Of a DNA stretch of 7,551 bases, positions 1 to 5,439 are shown piece after piece. The stretch covers positions 1 to 7,551 of the forward strand of contig JAJZCT010000151.1 in the NCBI GenBank assembly GCA_021828925.1, read 5' to 3'. Origin of the DNA: Planctomycetota bacterium. Its GTDB lineage: Bacteria > Planctomycetota > Phycisphaerae > WQYP01. The translations under genes and the position numbers were made by a program. Every line of letters begins with the position of its first letter. The stretch's first letter is position 1. Below the pieces are notes generated by a model, which did not search any database, was not told where the DNA came from, and saw only the letters and a list, made by a program, of their open reading frames with translations.

Positions 1-2
1 GC

Positions 3-143
3 AGTTATCTGCCTGAACTCATGGGCGTCTGTGACCGCATCGCCGTGATGTGCCGGGGCGTGCTGGGAACGGCCCATCCGGTCAAGAACATTACCGAGGA
101 ACTTATTATGCTGGAAGCCACCGGAGCAGGAGCAACGTCATGA
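3..143 (+). CDS. Sugar ABC transporter ATP-binding protein, C-terminal end (partial)
   Basis: The frame is open from the left edge and gives 46 codons before TGA at 141-143. The translation begins SYLPELMGVCDRIAVMCRG, which matches the end of the second ATPase domain of RbsA/XylG/MglA-type sugar importers: the 'S-S-(E)-L-P-E-(L/V)-(L/M)-G-x-(C/S)-D-R-I' stretch after the D-loop and H-loop. In that family the protein carries two fused nucleotide-binding domains that energise uptake of a pentose or other monosaccharide from the inner face of the membrane. The stop overlaps the start of the permease gene by four bases (ATGA, 140-143), so the two are translationally coupled. The substrate cannot be read from this fragment, and the rest of the gene lies outside the window. 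Confidence 0.85.
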   Translation, partial: SYLPELMGVCDRIAVMCRGVLGTAHPVKNITEELIMLEATGAGATS

Positions 144-1138
144 CGCAAATTCCCCCCGCCGCCGGAATAATCCAAGCCGGAGAAAATCGCGGAATGAATT
201 TCCGCGCTGTGCTAAGCGCGCTGGGACCGGTCATCGGACTGGTGCTGGTATTTATTCTGTTCTCCGTGTTGCGCCCGCACACGTTTCCCACTGTTGCCAA
301 TGCTTCGCAGATTTTGCTGCAAAGCGTGGTTGTGGGTGTGGCCGCACTGGGAACAACACCGGTTATAATTTCCGCCGGCATCGATATTTCCATCGGTGCA
401 ACAATTGCCGTGGTTTCCGTTGCCACCGCCCTGCTGCTCAATGCCGGAGCACCGCCAATACTCGCCGCGTTCGGTGGCATCGGCGTAGGGGCTTTGTGCG
501 GATTATTTAATGGCAGTTGCGTTACTTTGCTGGGGCTTAATCCATTTATTGTCACCTTGGGAACATTTCTGGCCTTTCGTGGCGTGGCCGATGTGCTGGG
601 TGGCGAAAGCGAAGTGTATACCCATTCCAACTGGCTTAACGATTTGATGAATCCATCCCAGGCCCTGATTTTTCCCTGGGGCGTATGGATTATGATCATT
701 CTCGCCATCGCGTTGATACTCATGCTGCGCTACACCCGCTTCGGCCGGCATATTTTTGCCATCGGCTCAAACGAGCAAACCGCCCGGCTCTGCGGCATTG
801 CCGTTAACCGGGCAAAGCTCTGGATTTATATCCTCGGTGGAGCCTTCTCCGGCATTGCCGGCGTACTGATGTTCTCCAATGAGAATGGAACCGGAGATCC
901 CACGACATCCAAAAACACACCCCTTACCGCCATCGCAGCCGCAGTTATTGGCGGTGCCAGCCTCACCGGTGGACAGGGGTCGATCGTTGGTACGGTCATC
1001 GGTGCCATGTTCATCATGACCATCCGCAATGGCTGCGTGCAGATTAATCTATCTCACGGCGTGCAGAATATTGTCACAGGCTTGATTATCATCGTTGCGG
1101 TACTCGTGGATCGCCTCCGCAATCCCAAAAACAATTGA
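140..1138 (+). CDS. Ribose-type sugar ABC transporter permease (RbsC/BPD_transp_2 family)
   Basis: A 332-residue integral membrane protein, close to the usual RbsC length of about 320. I place the start at 140, not at the in-frame ATG at 50, because 140 forms the ATGA overlap with the upstream ATPase and has AGGAG (128-132) seven bases before it. Visible family marks are the 'SAGIDISIGA' segment (about 78-87, the 'GGIDLSVG' signature), 'FIVTLGTFLAFRGVADVL' (about 136-153), the cytoplasmic coupling loop 'RYTRFGRHIFAIGSNEQTAR' (about 197-216) that contacts the ATPase, and 'AAAVIGGASLTGGQGSIVGT' (about 266-285). Several hydrophobic helices span the chain. It would form the membrane pore of a monosaccharide importer with the ATPase and a periplasmic binding protein not seen here. 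It is probably the last gene of its operon. The substrate is unknown. Confidence 0.93.
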   Translation: MTQIPPAAGIIQAGENRGMNFRAVLSALGPVIGLVLVFILFSVLRPHTFPTVANASQILLQSVVVGVAALGTTPVIISAGIDISIGATIAVVSVATALLLNAGAPPILAAFGGIGVGALCGLFNGSCVTLLGLNPFIVTLGTFLAFRGVADVLGGESEVYTHSNWLNDLMNPSQALIFPWGVWIMIILAIALILMLRYTRFGRHIFAIGSNEQTARLCGIAVNRAKLWIYILGGAFSGIAGVLMFSNENGTGDPTTSKNTPLTAIAAAVIGGASLTGGQGSIVGTVIGAMFIMTIRNGCVQINLSHGVQNIVTGLIIIVAVLVDRLRNPKNN

Positions 1139-1147
1139 TTAACGCCA

Positions 1148-1230
1148 CGGCGGGCGACAGCCAAGATCCGCCTTGGGCGAGATGGCCCATCGTTCCGCCA
1201 CGGATCTTGGCTCGGACGATGTGCCCGCCG
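1148..1230. repeat. Nested inverted repeat downstream of the permease gene
   Basis: Three perfect paired arms sit inside one another: CGGCGGGC (1148-1155) with GCCCGCCG (1223-1230); AGCCAAGATCCG (1159-1170) with CGGATCTTGGCT (1201-1212); and TGGGC (1174-1178) with GCCCA (1185-1189). The structure begins ten bases after the permease stop. There is no T-tract, so it is not a typical intrinsic terminator, although it could stall transcription. It may instead be a dispersed repeat or a mobile-element end. The rest of 1139-1408 is GC-rich, and I see no gene in it: the long open frames overlap one another and resemble nothing I know. Confidence 0.6.
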
Positions 1231-1408
1231 ACGGGGCGGAAAATCCCGGATACGCTCCCCACACTGCAACGACGGGCACCGTCGCGCCCCAAGGCTCCAA
1301 TGGTGGGCGTTGAGGGATCGCGCCGCCAACGGATGGGACCGCCAACTCCGATCACCAACTCGAAGATTCCGGCCGTCCGAACCTTTTCCAACAGGCTGCG
1401 CCGTTACC

Positions 1409-1879
1409 CTACGCTTTAGGTATCCGGGTCGCCTTACCGATTTGACGACCAACCAACCCGCCGGCGAGCGCCGCAGCGCCCATTGCCAAGACTCCGGCTG
1501 GACCAGCGACTGCAGCAGCAATACCCGCACCCAACAGCGTACCCAAAGCAGTGTTCTCCTGCCGCAGTGCCCGCTTTCGGGTACTAGACATCGGTGCTCT
1601 AATGGTAAAATTCCTGCGACGGGCTGTTTGAGTGGTCATCGCACCTTTACTGCGATTGCAGCCGACGCAGGCAGCAAAAAGATTATTGCCGTGGTTGCTT
1701 CCCCCTCTGGCGCGTGGACGGGAATGGTCGACCTCCCATGCGCCACGGGCCCCGGCGGTGCCATAATTGGCGAAAGCCAGTTTCTTGTGGCAGATGTGGC
1801 AGTATCCATCGGTCCTGTCGTAAACCATTCTCCGTTGGCGATCATCGAATGCCATATGTGATATCCTAACCTCGATCAT
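1409..1879 (-). CDS. HNH endonuclease-like protein with C-terminal hydrophobic glycine-rich tail
   Basis: A 156-residue protein. The N-terminal half is an HNH (His-Me finger) nuclease domain with a zinc-binding pair C27-x2-C30, then the core 'EVDHSRPRARGGSNHGNNL' with D51-H52 and N65/N66, then C71-x2-C74 followed by N-R-S-K-G. This is the ordinary order for small HNH enzymes that cut DNA with one metal ion. Residues of about 112-148 form a different segment, alanine- and glycine-rich with glycines at short intervals (glycine-zipper-like), and could insert into or lie on a membrane. The ATG at 1879 overlaps the stop of the Xre gene (ATGA). A second in-frame ATG at 1855 has AGGA eight bases upstream and gives 148 residues, so it may be the true start. 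Longer upstream starts would run into the Xre gene and are unlikely. Function beyond a probable nuclease is unknown. Confidence 0.85.
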   Translation of the reverse strand: MIEVRISHMAFDDRQRRMVYDRTDGYCHICHKKLAFANYGTAGARGAWEVDHSRPRARGGSNHGNNLFAACVGCNRSKGAMTTQTARRRNFTIRAPMSSTRKRALRQENTALGTLLGAGIAAAVAGPAGVLAMGAAALAGGLVGRQIGKATRIPKA

Positions 1880-2253
1880 TCGCCGCGTGCGAGAATCAGC
1901 ACCACGAGTGCTGTCAGCGCGGCGGCTCCAATCAACAACAATCCCACCTTCAATGGATCTTCCACTCGCTCCGCTTCCACCTGGATTCCTTGGGCGGGCA
2001 GCGCGCTCGCCACCTTGTCGGCTTGCGTGAGAACCTGTCCCGGCGACCATCGCATAGCACGCGCCGCCTTTGCCAATTGCTCCACACTGATCGCAACGGT
2101 CCCGCGTTCCGCACGGGACCATGTGGACTGCGCAACTCCCACTGTCTTCGCCAGTTTGCTTTGATCCAGACTAAGTTCCTTCCGTCGGGTTTCCAGGATG
2201 CGACCGACTATGGCTGGGTAAGTTGTTGCAGGCTTGAGTTGGTTCATTGACAT
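1876..2253 (-). CDS. Xre-family helix-turn-helix regulator with C-terminal membrane anchor
   Basis: 125 residues. An HTH_3/Cro-CI type domain covers about 14-75 ('RILETRRKELSLDQSKLAKT', then 'GVAQSTWSRAERG' as turn and recognition helix, and a 'SVEQLAKAARAM' helix). A linker follows, then a single hydrophobic helix at about 102-122 (LKVGLLLIGAAALTALVVLI) ending in a short polar tail. Family knowledge makes it a sequence-specific DNA-binding regulator. The anchor would hold it at the inner membrane, which is unusual for such a small Xre protein. It is the first gene of a two-gene operon with the HNH gene and lies head to head with the LRAT-like gene, so it probably controls the shared promoter region. 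The ATG at 2253 is used here. ATG 2247 has a GGA at better spacing and is equally possible. Confidence 0.88.
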   Translation of the reverse strand: MSMNQLKPATTYPAIVGRILETRRKELSLDQSKLAKTVGVAQSTWSRAERGTVAISVEQLAKAARAMRWSPGQVLTQADKVASALPAQGIQVEAERVEDPLKVGLLLIGAAALTALVVLILARGE

Positions 2254-2275
2254 TTTCCATTAACGACATTATGCT
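2247..2275 (+). promoter_or_regulatory. Predicted sigma70-type promoter of the LRAT-like gene
   Basis: TTGACA (2247-2252, a perfect -35) is followed after 17 bases by TATGCT (2270-2275, four of six to consensus). Transcription would start near 2282, leaving a leader of about 28 bases that contains AAGGAG at 2296-2301. The -35 box overlaps the first codons of the divergent Xre gene. Confidence 0.55.
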
Positions 2276-2294
2276 TATCATGCATATTTATCAA
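2268..2294 (-). promoter_or_regulatory. Predicted promoter of the Xre-HNH operon
   Basis: On the minus strand TTGATA (2294-2289) and CATAAT (2273-2268, five of six to consensus) are separated by 15 bases, slightly short of ideal. The -10 box overlaps the -10 box of the opposite LRAT-gene promoter, so the two promoters would compete or be controlled together. Confidence 0.4.
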
Positions 2295-2312
2295 TAAGGA
2301 GTATATGCTTAT
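2271..2312. promoter_or_regulatory. Candidate Xre operator: repeats in the divergent promoter region
   Basis: This AT-rich stretch holds two exact ATGCTTAT repeats (2271-2278 and 2305-2312), two TTATCA repeats (2275-2280 and 2288-2293), the palindrome ATGCAT (2280-2285) and the dyad TTAT-CA-ATAA (2288-2297). The first ATGCTTAT covers the LRAT-gene -10 box and the second covers the LRAT start codon. A repressor bound here would block both genes. The protein-site link is inferred from position only. Confidence 0.4.
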
Positions 2313-2730
2313 GTCTACTGAACGTCAAGCCTTATCCAAGGGGATGGTTGTTGCCGTGTCTCTGCGAAGGTTTGGAACCTTGCTACAACACGTTGGGATT
2401 GTGACAGACTGGGACTGGCAGGGGCAAGCATGGGTAATTTCCAACTCGCTCGCTCGCAGAGGCGTGGTCGAAGAACCACTGGCGGATTTTGCGGCCGAAC
2501 AGCCCGTCAAGATTTTAGGCTATTTTGGCACGTTAACCCCGGAGGCGGTTGTGCAGCGAGCACGTAGCAGACGAGGTGACCAATGGAAGCTGTTCTCCTG
2601 GAATTGTGAACATTTTGTTCGTTGGGCGCATGGCATAGAACCAGCCAGTCCTCAGTTGGCAACGGGTATGGTATTTACAGTCGCGATTGCTCTGCTAACC
2701 TTTACAGCCTTTGGTCGCAGCGCCGCGTAA
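2311..2730 (+). CDS. LRAT-like (NlpC/P60-superfamily, permuted papain fold) protein with C-terminal membrane segment
   Basis: 139 residues from ATG 2311, which lies nine bases after AAGGAG. ATG 2305 is in frame but only three bases from that site. The marks of the lecithin:retinol acyltransferase/H-REV107 group are 'LLQHVGIV' with His27 in the first beta strands, and 'WNCEHFVRWAHG' with the nucleophile Cys99 opening a helix. The family's usual second His is apparently Asn here ('ISNSL', about residue 45), a substitution also used by classical papain-like enzymes. Residues of about 120-135 (MVFTVAIALLTFTAFG) form one hydrophobic helix at the C-terminus, placed like the tail anchor of animal H-REV107 proteins. 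Family members move or remove acyl groups on lipids, or cleave amide bonds. The substrate here is unknown. The gene is divergent from the Xre/HNH pair and shares its promoter region. Confidence 0.8.
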   Translation: MSTERQALSKGMVVAVSLRRFGTLLQHVGIVTDWDWQGQAWVISNSLARRGVVEEPLADFAAEQPVKILGYFGTLTPEAVVQRARSRRGDQWKLFSWNCEHFVRWAHGIEPASPQLATGMVFTVAIALLTFTAFGRSAA

Positions 2731-2825
2731 AGGTCGCCACCGGCAGAACTCTCATGAGTCTTTGATTTTCGTCGCAACCAAGCTGGTCGAATATCGGCGA
2801 ATTGAGGAGAATATGGCTGAGTTGT

Positions 2826-2839
2826 GCCAGCTTGGAAGG
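2826..2839. repeat. tRNA-Gly-derived core repeat, copy 1 (attachment-site-like)
   Basis: Exact 14-bp direct repeat of 5468-5481. In the second copy these bases are the anticodon loop and the 3' strand of the anticodon stem of a tRNA-Gly(TCC) fragment. Here the sequence to the left does not continue as tRNA. The anticodon loop is a common crossover region for tyrosine recombinases. Confidence 0.5.
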
Positions 2840-2972
2840 GCGTCAGGGTACCGCGAAAAAGCCCGGAAAACAAGCGATTTTTCGAGTGCGTCACCACCGG
2901 CGCGATCACGCTCCATGCCCGATCCGTAATTAGCAATTGTGGCCGAGGCTTCCAGCGGCAATCAAGGCAGGC

Positions 2973-3015
2973 ATTGTTACAATGGTGTGCACGGCCGTGC
3001 ACACCGGTGAACAAT
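2973..3015. terminator. 22-bp perfect palindrome with outer arms, possible terminator of the AbiE operon
   Basis: GGTGTGCACGG (2984-2994) is followed directly by its exact reverse complement (2995-3005). Outer arms ATTGTT (2973-2978) and AACAAT (3010-3015) also pair. It lies about 20-30 bases after the AbiEii stop on the minus strand and inside the decayed tail. There is no T-tract, so the terminator reading is tentative. A protein-binding or recombination site is an alternative. Confidence 0.4.
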
Positions 3016-3036
3016 AGGTCGAATCCATCGATAATA

Positions 3037-3903
3037 TCAAGCAAAAAGTTCGTTGATGATTTCAATGAAGACCGTAAGCTCATCATCATTGTGCCATAGC
3101 GGGTGTTCCCGCATGGCCAGCACCCCGGCGGCGGAAGCGCCGGCGAAAGCGGTTCGGACCAATTCTGTGCATGATTGCACCTGGGCGTTGGCCGCAAAGC
3201 GCTGGATGTACCGGCGAACTTCGGCGTTCTCCTGCTCCGTCATCATGGCGACGATGCGGAAGACATCGAGCGCGTGGTACCGCCCGAGGTCTTTTCGGGT
3301 GTCGCCGCGGCGGTCACGATAGGCGGTGAGCTTCATGAGAAGATAACCGAAGGGATGCGGGATTTTGATTTGAACAACTGCGGTTTTGCCGGTGGAAAGT
3401 TTGCCGGCAACTTCCATGACCAGCGGCGATTCGTGCAAGGCCAGTGCACCATCGGTGGGATGGGCATGAATGGGGGGATGCCTCCGCGAAGCGGGTCTGG
3501 CGCGACGTTCGTCGGCCTGAATTGCCGCGTTTTCCTGCAGCACCTCGAGTTGATCGGTAAGCAGGTCGATTTTGACTATTTGCGTACGCGAAATGTGTCG
3601 GATGAATTGGAGATACTCAGATCCCTTGACCGCCATGTATCCCAATCGGTCGAGCGCGTTTCGGATTGCCTGCATTTCTGCAGCGTCGGCAACGATGTCC
3701 GCAGATAACAGCAGGTCCAGGTCCTGAGTTGCCCGCGGTGCCGGCCATAAACTCGCCGACACCAATGTACGCTGGCCAGTCGCCGTCAGATGCAATTGCT
3801 TCAGGTATAGGCCATACCCGCCGCCAAGCAGCATCTGGTACGCGGTCGGTCCAAGCGTCTGCCAGAGGTCGAGCAAGCTCGTACGTAATGAGGCATCGTT
3901 CAC
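3037..3903 (-). CDS. AbiEii-like nucleotidyltransferase, putative toxin of a type IV toxin-antitoxin system
   Basis: 288 residues. The nucleotidyltransferase (MNT/DUF1814-type) signature is clear: 'LGGGYGLYLKQ' (about 26-36), then 'PRATQDLDLLL' (56-66) with R57, T59 and the metal-binding pair D61-x-D63, a third acidic position in 'VKIDLL' (D113), and the motif III region 'LLMKLTAYRDR...RKDLGRYHALDVFRIV' (about 188-218) with K191, R196, K204-D205 and D213. AbiEii/MenT-type toxins transfer nucleotides to an RNA target and arrest growth, and AbiE was found as a phage abortive-infection system. The start is GTG at 3903, forming GTGA with the stop of the AbiEi-like gene, with AGGA eight bases upstream, so the antitoxin and toxin are coupled in the usual order. 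All key residues look intact. The target here is unknown. Confidence 0.87.
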   Translation of the reverse strand: MNDASLRTSLLDLWQTLGPTAYQMLLGGGYGLYLKQLHLTATGQRTLVSASLWPAPRATQDLDLLLSADIVADAAEMQAIRNALDRLGYMAVKGSEYLQFIRHISRTQIVKIDLLTDQLEVLQENAAIQADERRARPASRRHPPIHAHPTDGALALHESPLVMEVAGKLSTGKTAVVQIKIPHPFGYLLMKLTAYRDRRGDTRKDLGRYHALDVFRIVAMMTEQENAEVRRYIQRFAANAQVQSCTELVRTAFAGASAAGVLAMREHPLWHNDDELTVFIEIINELFA

Positions 3904-4970
3904 TGGTGTAATCCTGTGTTGTCAAGCAGCATGGCTTTGATTTGTTCGGCAACCTCCTTTTGGCGCTTATCGCCGCCCGCCATTTCCAACCATGCCTGTA
4001 TTGGCGAAGCGGCCAATTGGGGCCGGCGATCGAAATAGACACGCTGATCATCGGTTTGGATGAGTTGTAGATTGGCAAAGCCCCTGGTCTCCTTCGTTTC
4101 GACGCCTAATTGCTTGAGCAGCACGTCAGGCGCTGCCCGGCTGTAACACGCGACAATCGGTTCACCGGCATAGGTTGCGTATTGAATTGCGGAAGATTCA
4201 CCGGTGCGCACCAGGCTTGCTTCTTTGCCAAGCCGCTCCAATTGGCTCAGCAAATCTGCGTTCGACAACGCAACTTTACCCGTCCACACACTTTCAATTT
4301 TCGGCGGCTGGTAAGAGGCGAGGAGCTGGTCCAGCAGCTTTTCCGGTTGAATTAAGCGGACTGATCGGCGGCTGGGGCGGTCAATGACGAGGTCGGACTC
4401 CAACCGCTGGAGAACCTTGGATACAGTCCCCATGGCCAGCGAACCGCCGCGCCGCCTGATGGCTGTAAGAATGTCGCTGATCGCGCCAAATTCCCGTTGG
4501 AGCAGTATCACCCGGGCCACCAGCGAGCCATCACCACGATATGCTGATCGGATGGGTGAACTGTCGGCGAAGCGATTGGGATTGCCAGTCTTGTAAAACA
4601 GAAATAATCCAGGTGCCTCGACTGCGGCATTGCCGCAAAAATCCAACGCGCTGACGCCAGCGGCAAGCAGTTGATCAAGCTTCTCACCGGTGAGGTAAGG
4701 AGCCACGACCATGGGTCTGCCACTGCCGGTCTGCTGGGCATATTGCTTTACTTGGTCCACCGCCAGTTTCAATGTCTGGGGCTTGGCATCTCGCTTGAGT
4801 TCGACCACGTAGCGGCAGGACTTGCCCCGCCAAGTGACGTCAATGGTGGCATCCGGCTGGACGTCCGCCCGGCCACGACGTCCAGCTATTACGCGAACTT
4901 CCAGCGGCGGCACATTCAATTCACCGCGTTGGAGCATTTTTTCAAAGTTAGCGCCCTTTATTTTCTTCAT
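3900..4970 (-). CDS. AbiEi-like antitoxin/transcriptional regulator with nuclease-like N-terminal domain
   Basis: 356 residues, longer than the classic AbiEi antitoxin. Residues of about 20-120 look like a restriction-endonuclease-type fold: 'DATIDVTWRGK' (40-50, D40/D44), 'YVVELKRD' (54-61, E57-x-K59), then 'MVVAPYLTGEKLDQLLAAGV' and 'ALDFCGNA'. Together these resemble a PD-(D/E)xK arrangement. A winged helix follows at about 153-205 ('ILTAIRRRGGSLAMGTVSKV'). The C-terminal region (about 230-320) resembles the AbiEi_2-type domain ('SNADLLSQLERLG', 'YAGEPIVACYSR'). AbiEi-type proteins repress their own operon and counteract the toxin. The ATG at 4970 has GGAAAG about seven bases upstream and follows a good promoter and palindrome. 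The stop overlaps the toxin start. Whether the N-terminal domain cuts DNA is not known; its motif residues look complete. Confidence 0.8.
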   Translation of the reverse strand: MKKIKGANFEKMLQRGELNVPPLEVRVIAGRRGRADVQPDATIDVTWRGKSCRYVVELKRDAKPQTLKLAVDQVKQYAQQTGSGRPMVVAPYLTGEKLDQLLAAGVSALDFCGNAAVEAPGLFLFYKTGNPNRFADSSPIRSAYRGDGSLVARVILLQREFGAISDILTAIRRRGGSLAMGTVSKVLQRLESDLVIDRPSRRSVRLIQPEKLLDQLLASYQPPKIESVWTGKVALSNADLLSQLERLGKEASLVRTGESSAIQYATYAGEPIVACYSRAAPDVLLKQLGVETKETRGFANLQLIQTDDQRVYFDRRPQLAASPIQAWLEMAGGDKRQKEVAEQIKAMLLDNTGLHQ

Positions 4971-4978
4971 TTTTATAC

Positions 4979-4994
4979 TTTCCGTCTACGGAAA
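4979..4994. promoter_or_regulatory. Candidate AbiEi operator palindrome
   Basis: TTTCCGT-CT-ACGGAAA is a perfect dyad with seven-base arms. It lies between the predicted -10 box and the start codon and covers the expected transcription start near 4990. AbiEi proteins are known to repress their own promoter through inverted repeats, so this is the natural place for autoregulation. Confidence 0.55.
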
Positions 4995-4996
4995 TT

Positions 4997-5024
4997 AGTA
5001 TAATAAGGAAAATTTTGCCGTCAA
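4997..5024 (-). promoter_or_regulatory. Predicted sigma70-type promoter of the AbiE-like operon
   Basis: On the minus strand TTGACG (5024-5019, five of six to consensus) and TATACT (5002-4997) are separated by 16 bases. The first transcribed base would be near 4990, inside the palindrome at 4979-4994. The leader would be about 20 bases long. Confidence 0.65.
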
Positions 5025-5184
5025 GCATTATGGCCACACATTTTGGCATTTACAACAGAACGCGGCCGTGTAATCAAATGCACTATCCGCAGCAATGAAC
5101 TTTCGGAATCATTCAATGCGGGAACTCCCGGATCGCAGGGTGCGTCCCGATGGGATACTTGTCGAGGGGCGGGTACTTATGATA

Positions 5185-5211
5185 GTGCCAAAGAGCTCAT
5201 CGTTTTGGCAC
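5185..5211. repeat. Hairpin in the gene-free stretch 5025-5467
   Basis: GTGCCAAA (5185-5192) and TTTGGCAC (5204-5211) pair perfectly across an 11-base loop that contains GAGCTC. No T-tract follows. It is the only clear structure I see between the AbiE promoter and the integrase-type remnant. The long open frames here match nothing I recognise. Confidence 0.35.
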
Positions 5212-5439
5212 CGTCGTTGACCTGGCCCTTTACGCCAGGAACATTCTGCAACTTCCAGCAGGTGGACCGGGCGCATCAGGAAATCTCAGTAGTTGAGCAG
5301 CGATCGCTGCAGCATGAGGCAATGCCAAGGAGCCTGTGCCATCGATACGCTGCCAAACGGTGTCCCGGAGGGCCCTAATGGCGGAACAATCATTGAAGAT
5401 ACAGGAATTTGCTTGAACGTACTCACCGGCGCGAGGAAA

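Larger units (their letters stand above)
2826..3017 (+). pseudogene. Decayed integrase-type C-terminal tail, copy 1, starting at a tRNA-Gly-derived core
   Basis: The stretch starts with GCCAGCTTGGAAGG (2826-2839), identical to 5468-5481. After the core it aligns without gaps to the second copy: ACCACCGGCGC occurs 67 bases after the core start in both (2893 and 5535). Read in frame it gives 'PPARSRSMPDP', a TAA stop at 2927-2929, then 'LAIVAEA'. A shift to another frame then gives 'PAAIKAGIVTMVCTAV' up to TAG at 3015-3017. Compared with copy 2 it lacks 11 bases between these parts, which explains the frameshift. I recall tails of the form 'P-D-x-x-L-x-x-I-x-x-x-W-x-x-L-P-x-x-I-(K/R)-x-G-I' at the ends of planctomycete integrase-like proteins. 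No catalytic domain is present, so this is a remnant. The remaining bases of 2731-3036 hold nothing else I can name. Confidence 0.5.

Noticed and set aside
50..139. In-frame upstream start of the permease at 50
   Set aside because: These 30 codons overlap the end of the ATPase gene in another frame and do not look like a permease N-terminus. ATG 140 has AGGAG at ideal spacing and an ATGA overlap.
1139..1320. Integron attC-like site
   Set aside because: The nested inverted repeat is of suitable size, but the RYYYAAC and GTTRRRY end boxes are not found in the right places, and no cassette structure is seen.
1135..1419. Overlapping open frames in the GC-rich spacer, for example 94 residues on the plus strand
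   Set aside because: Several frames on both strands stay open together, as expected in GC-rich DNA. None has a recognisable motif or a good ribosome site.
1880..2122. Upstream extension of the HNH protein to ATG 2122
   Set aside because: The extension lies wholly inside the Xre gene in a shifted frame and has low-complexity, Arg/Gly-rich content. The ATGA overlap at 1879 or the ATG at 1855 are better starts.
2780..2839. A second tRNA-Gly fragment left of the first core
   Set aside because: Only the 14-bp core matches. The bases to the left (2780-2825) show neither the T arm nor the acceptor strand.
2652..3197. 181-residue frame on the minus strand
   Set aside because: It runs across the end of the LRAT gene, the decayed tail and the end of the AbiEii gene, and shows no family marks.
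5043..5378. 111-residue frame before the second tail
   Set aside because: It starts at TTG without a ribosome site and has no recognisable motif. No tyrosine-recombinase catalytic residues could be found in it.
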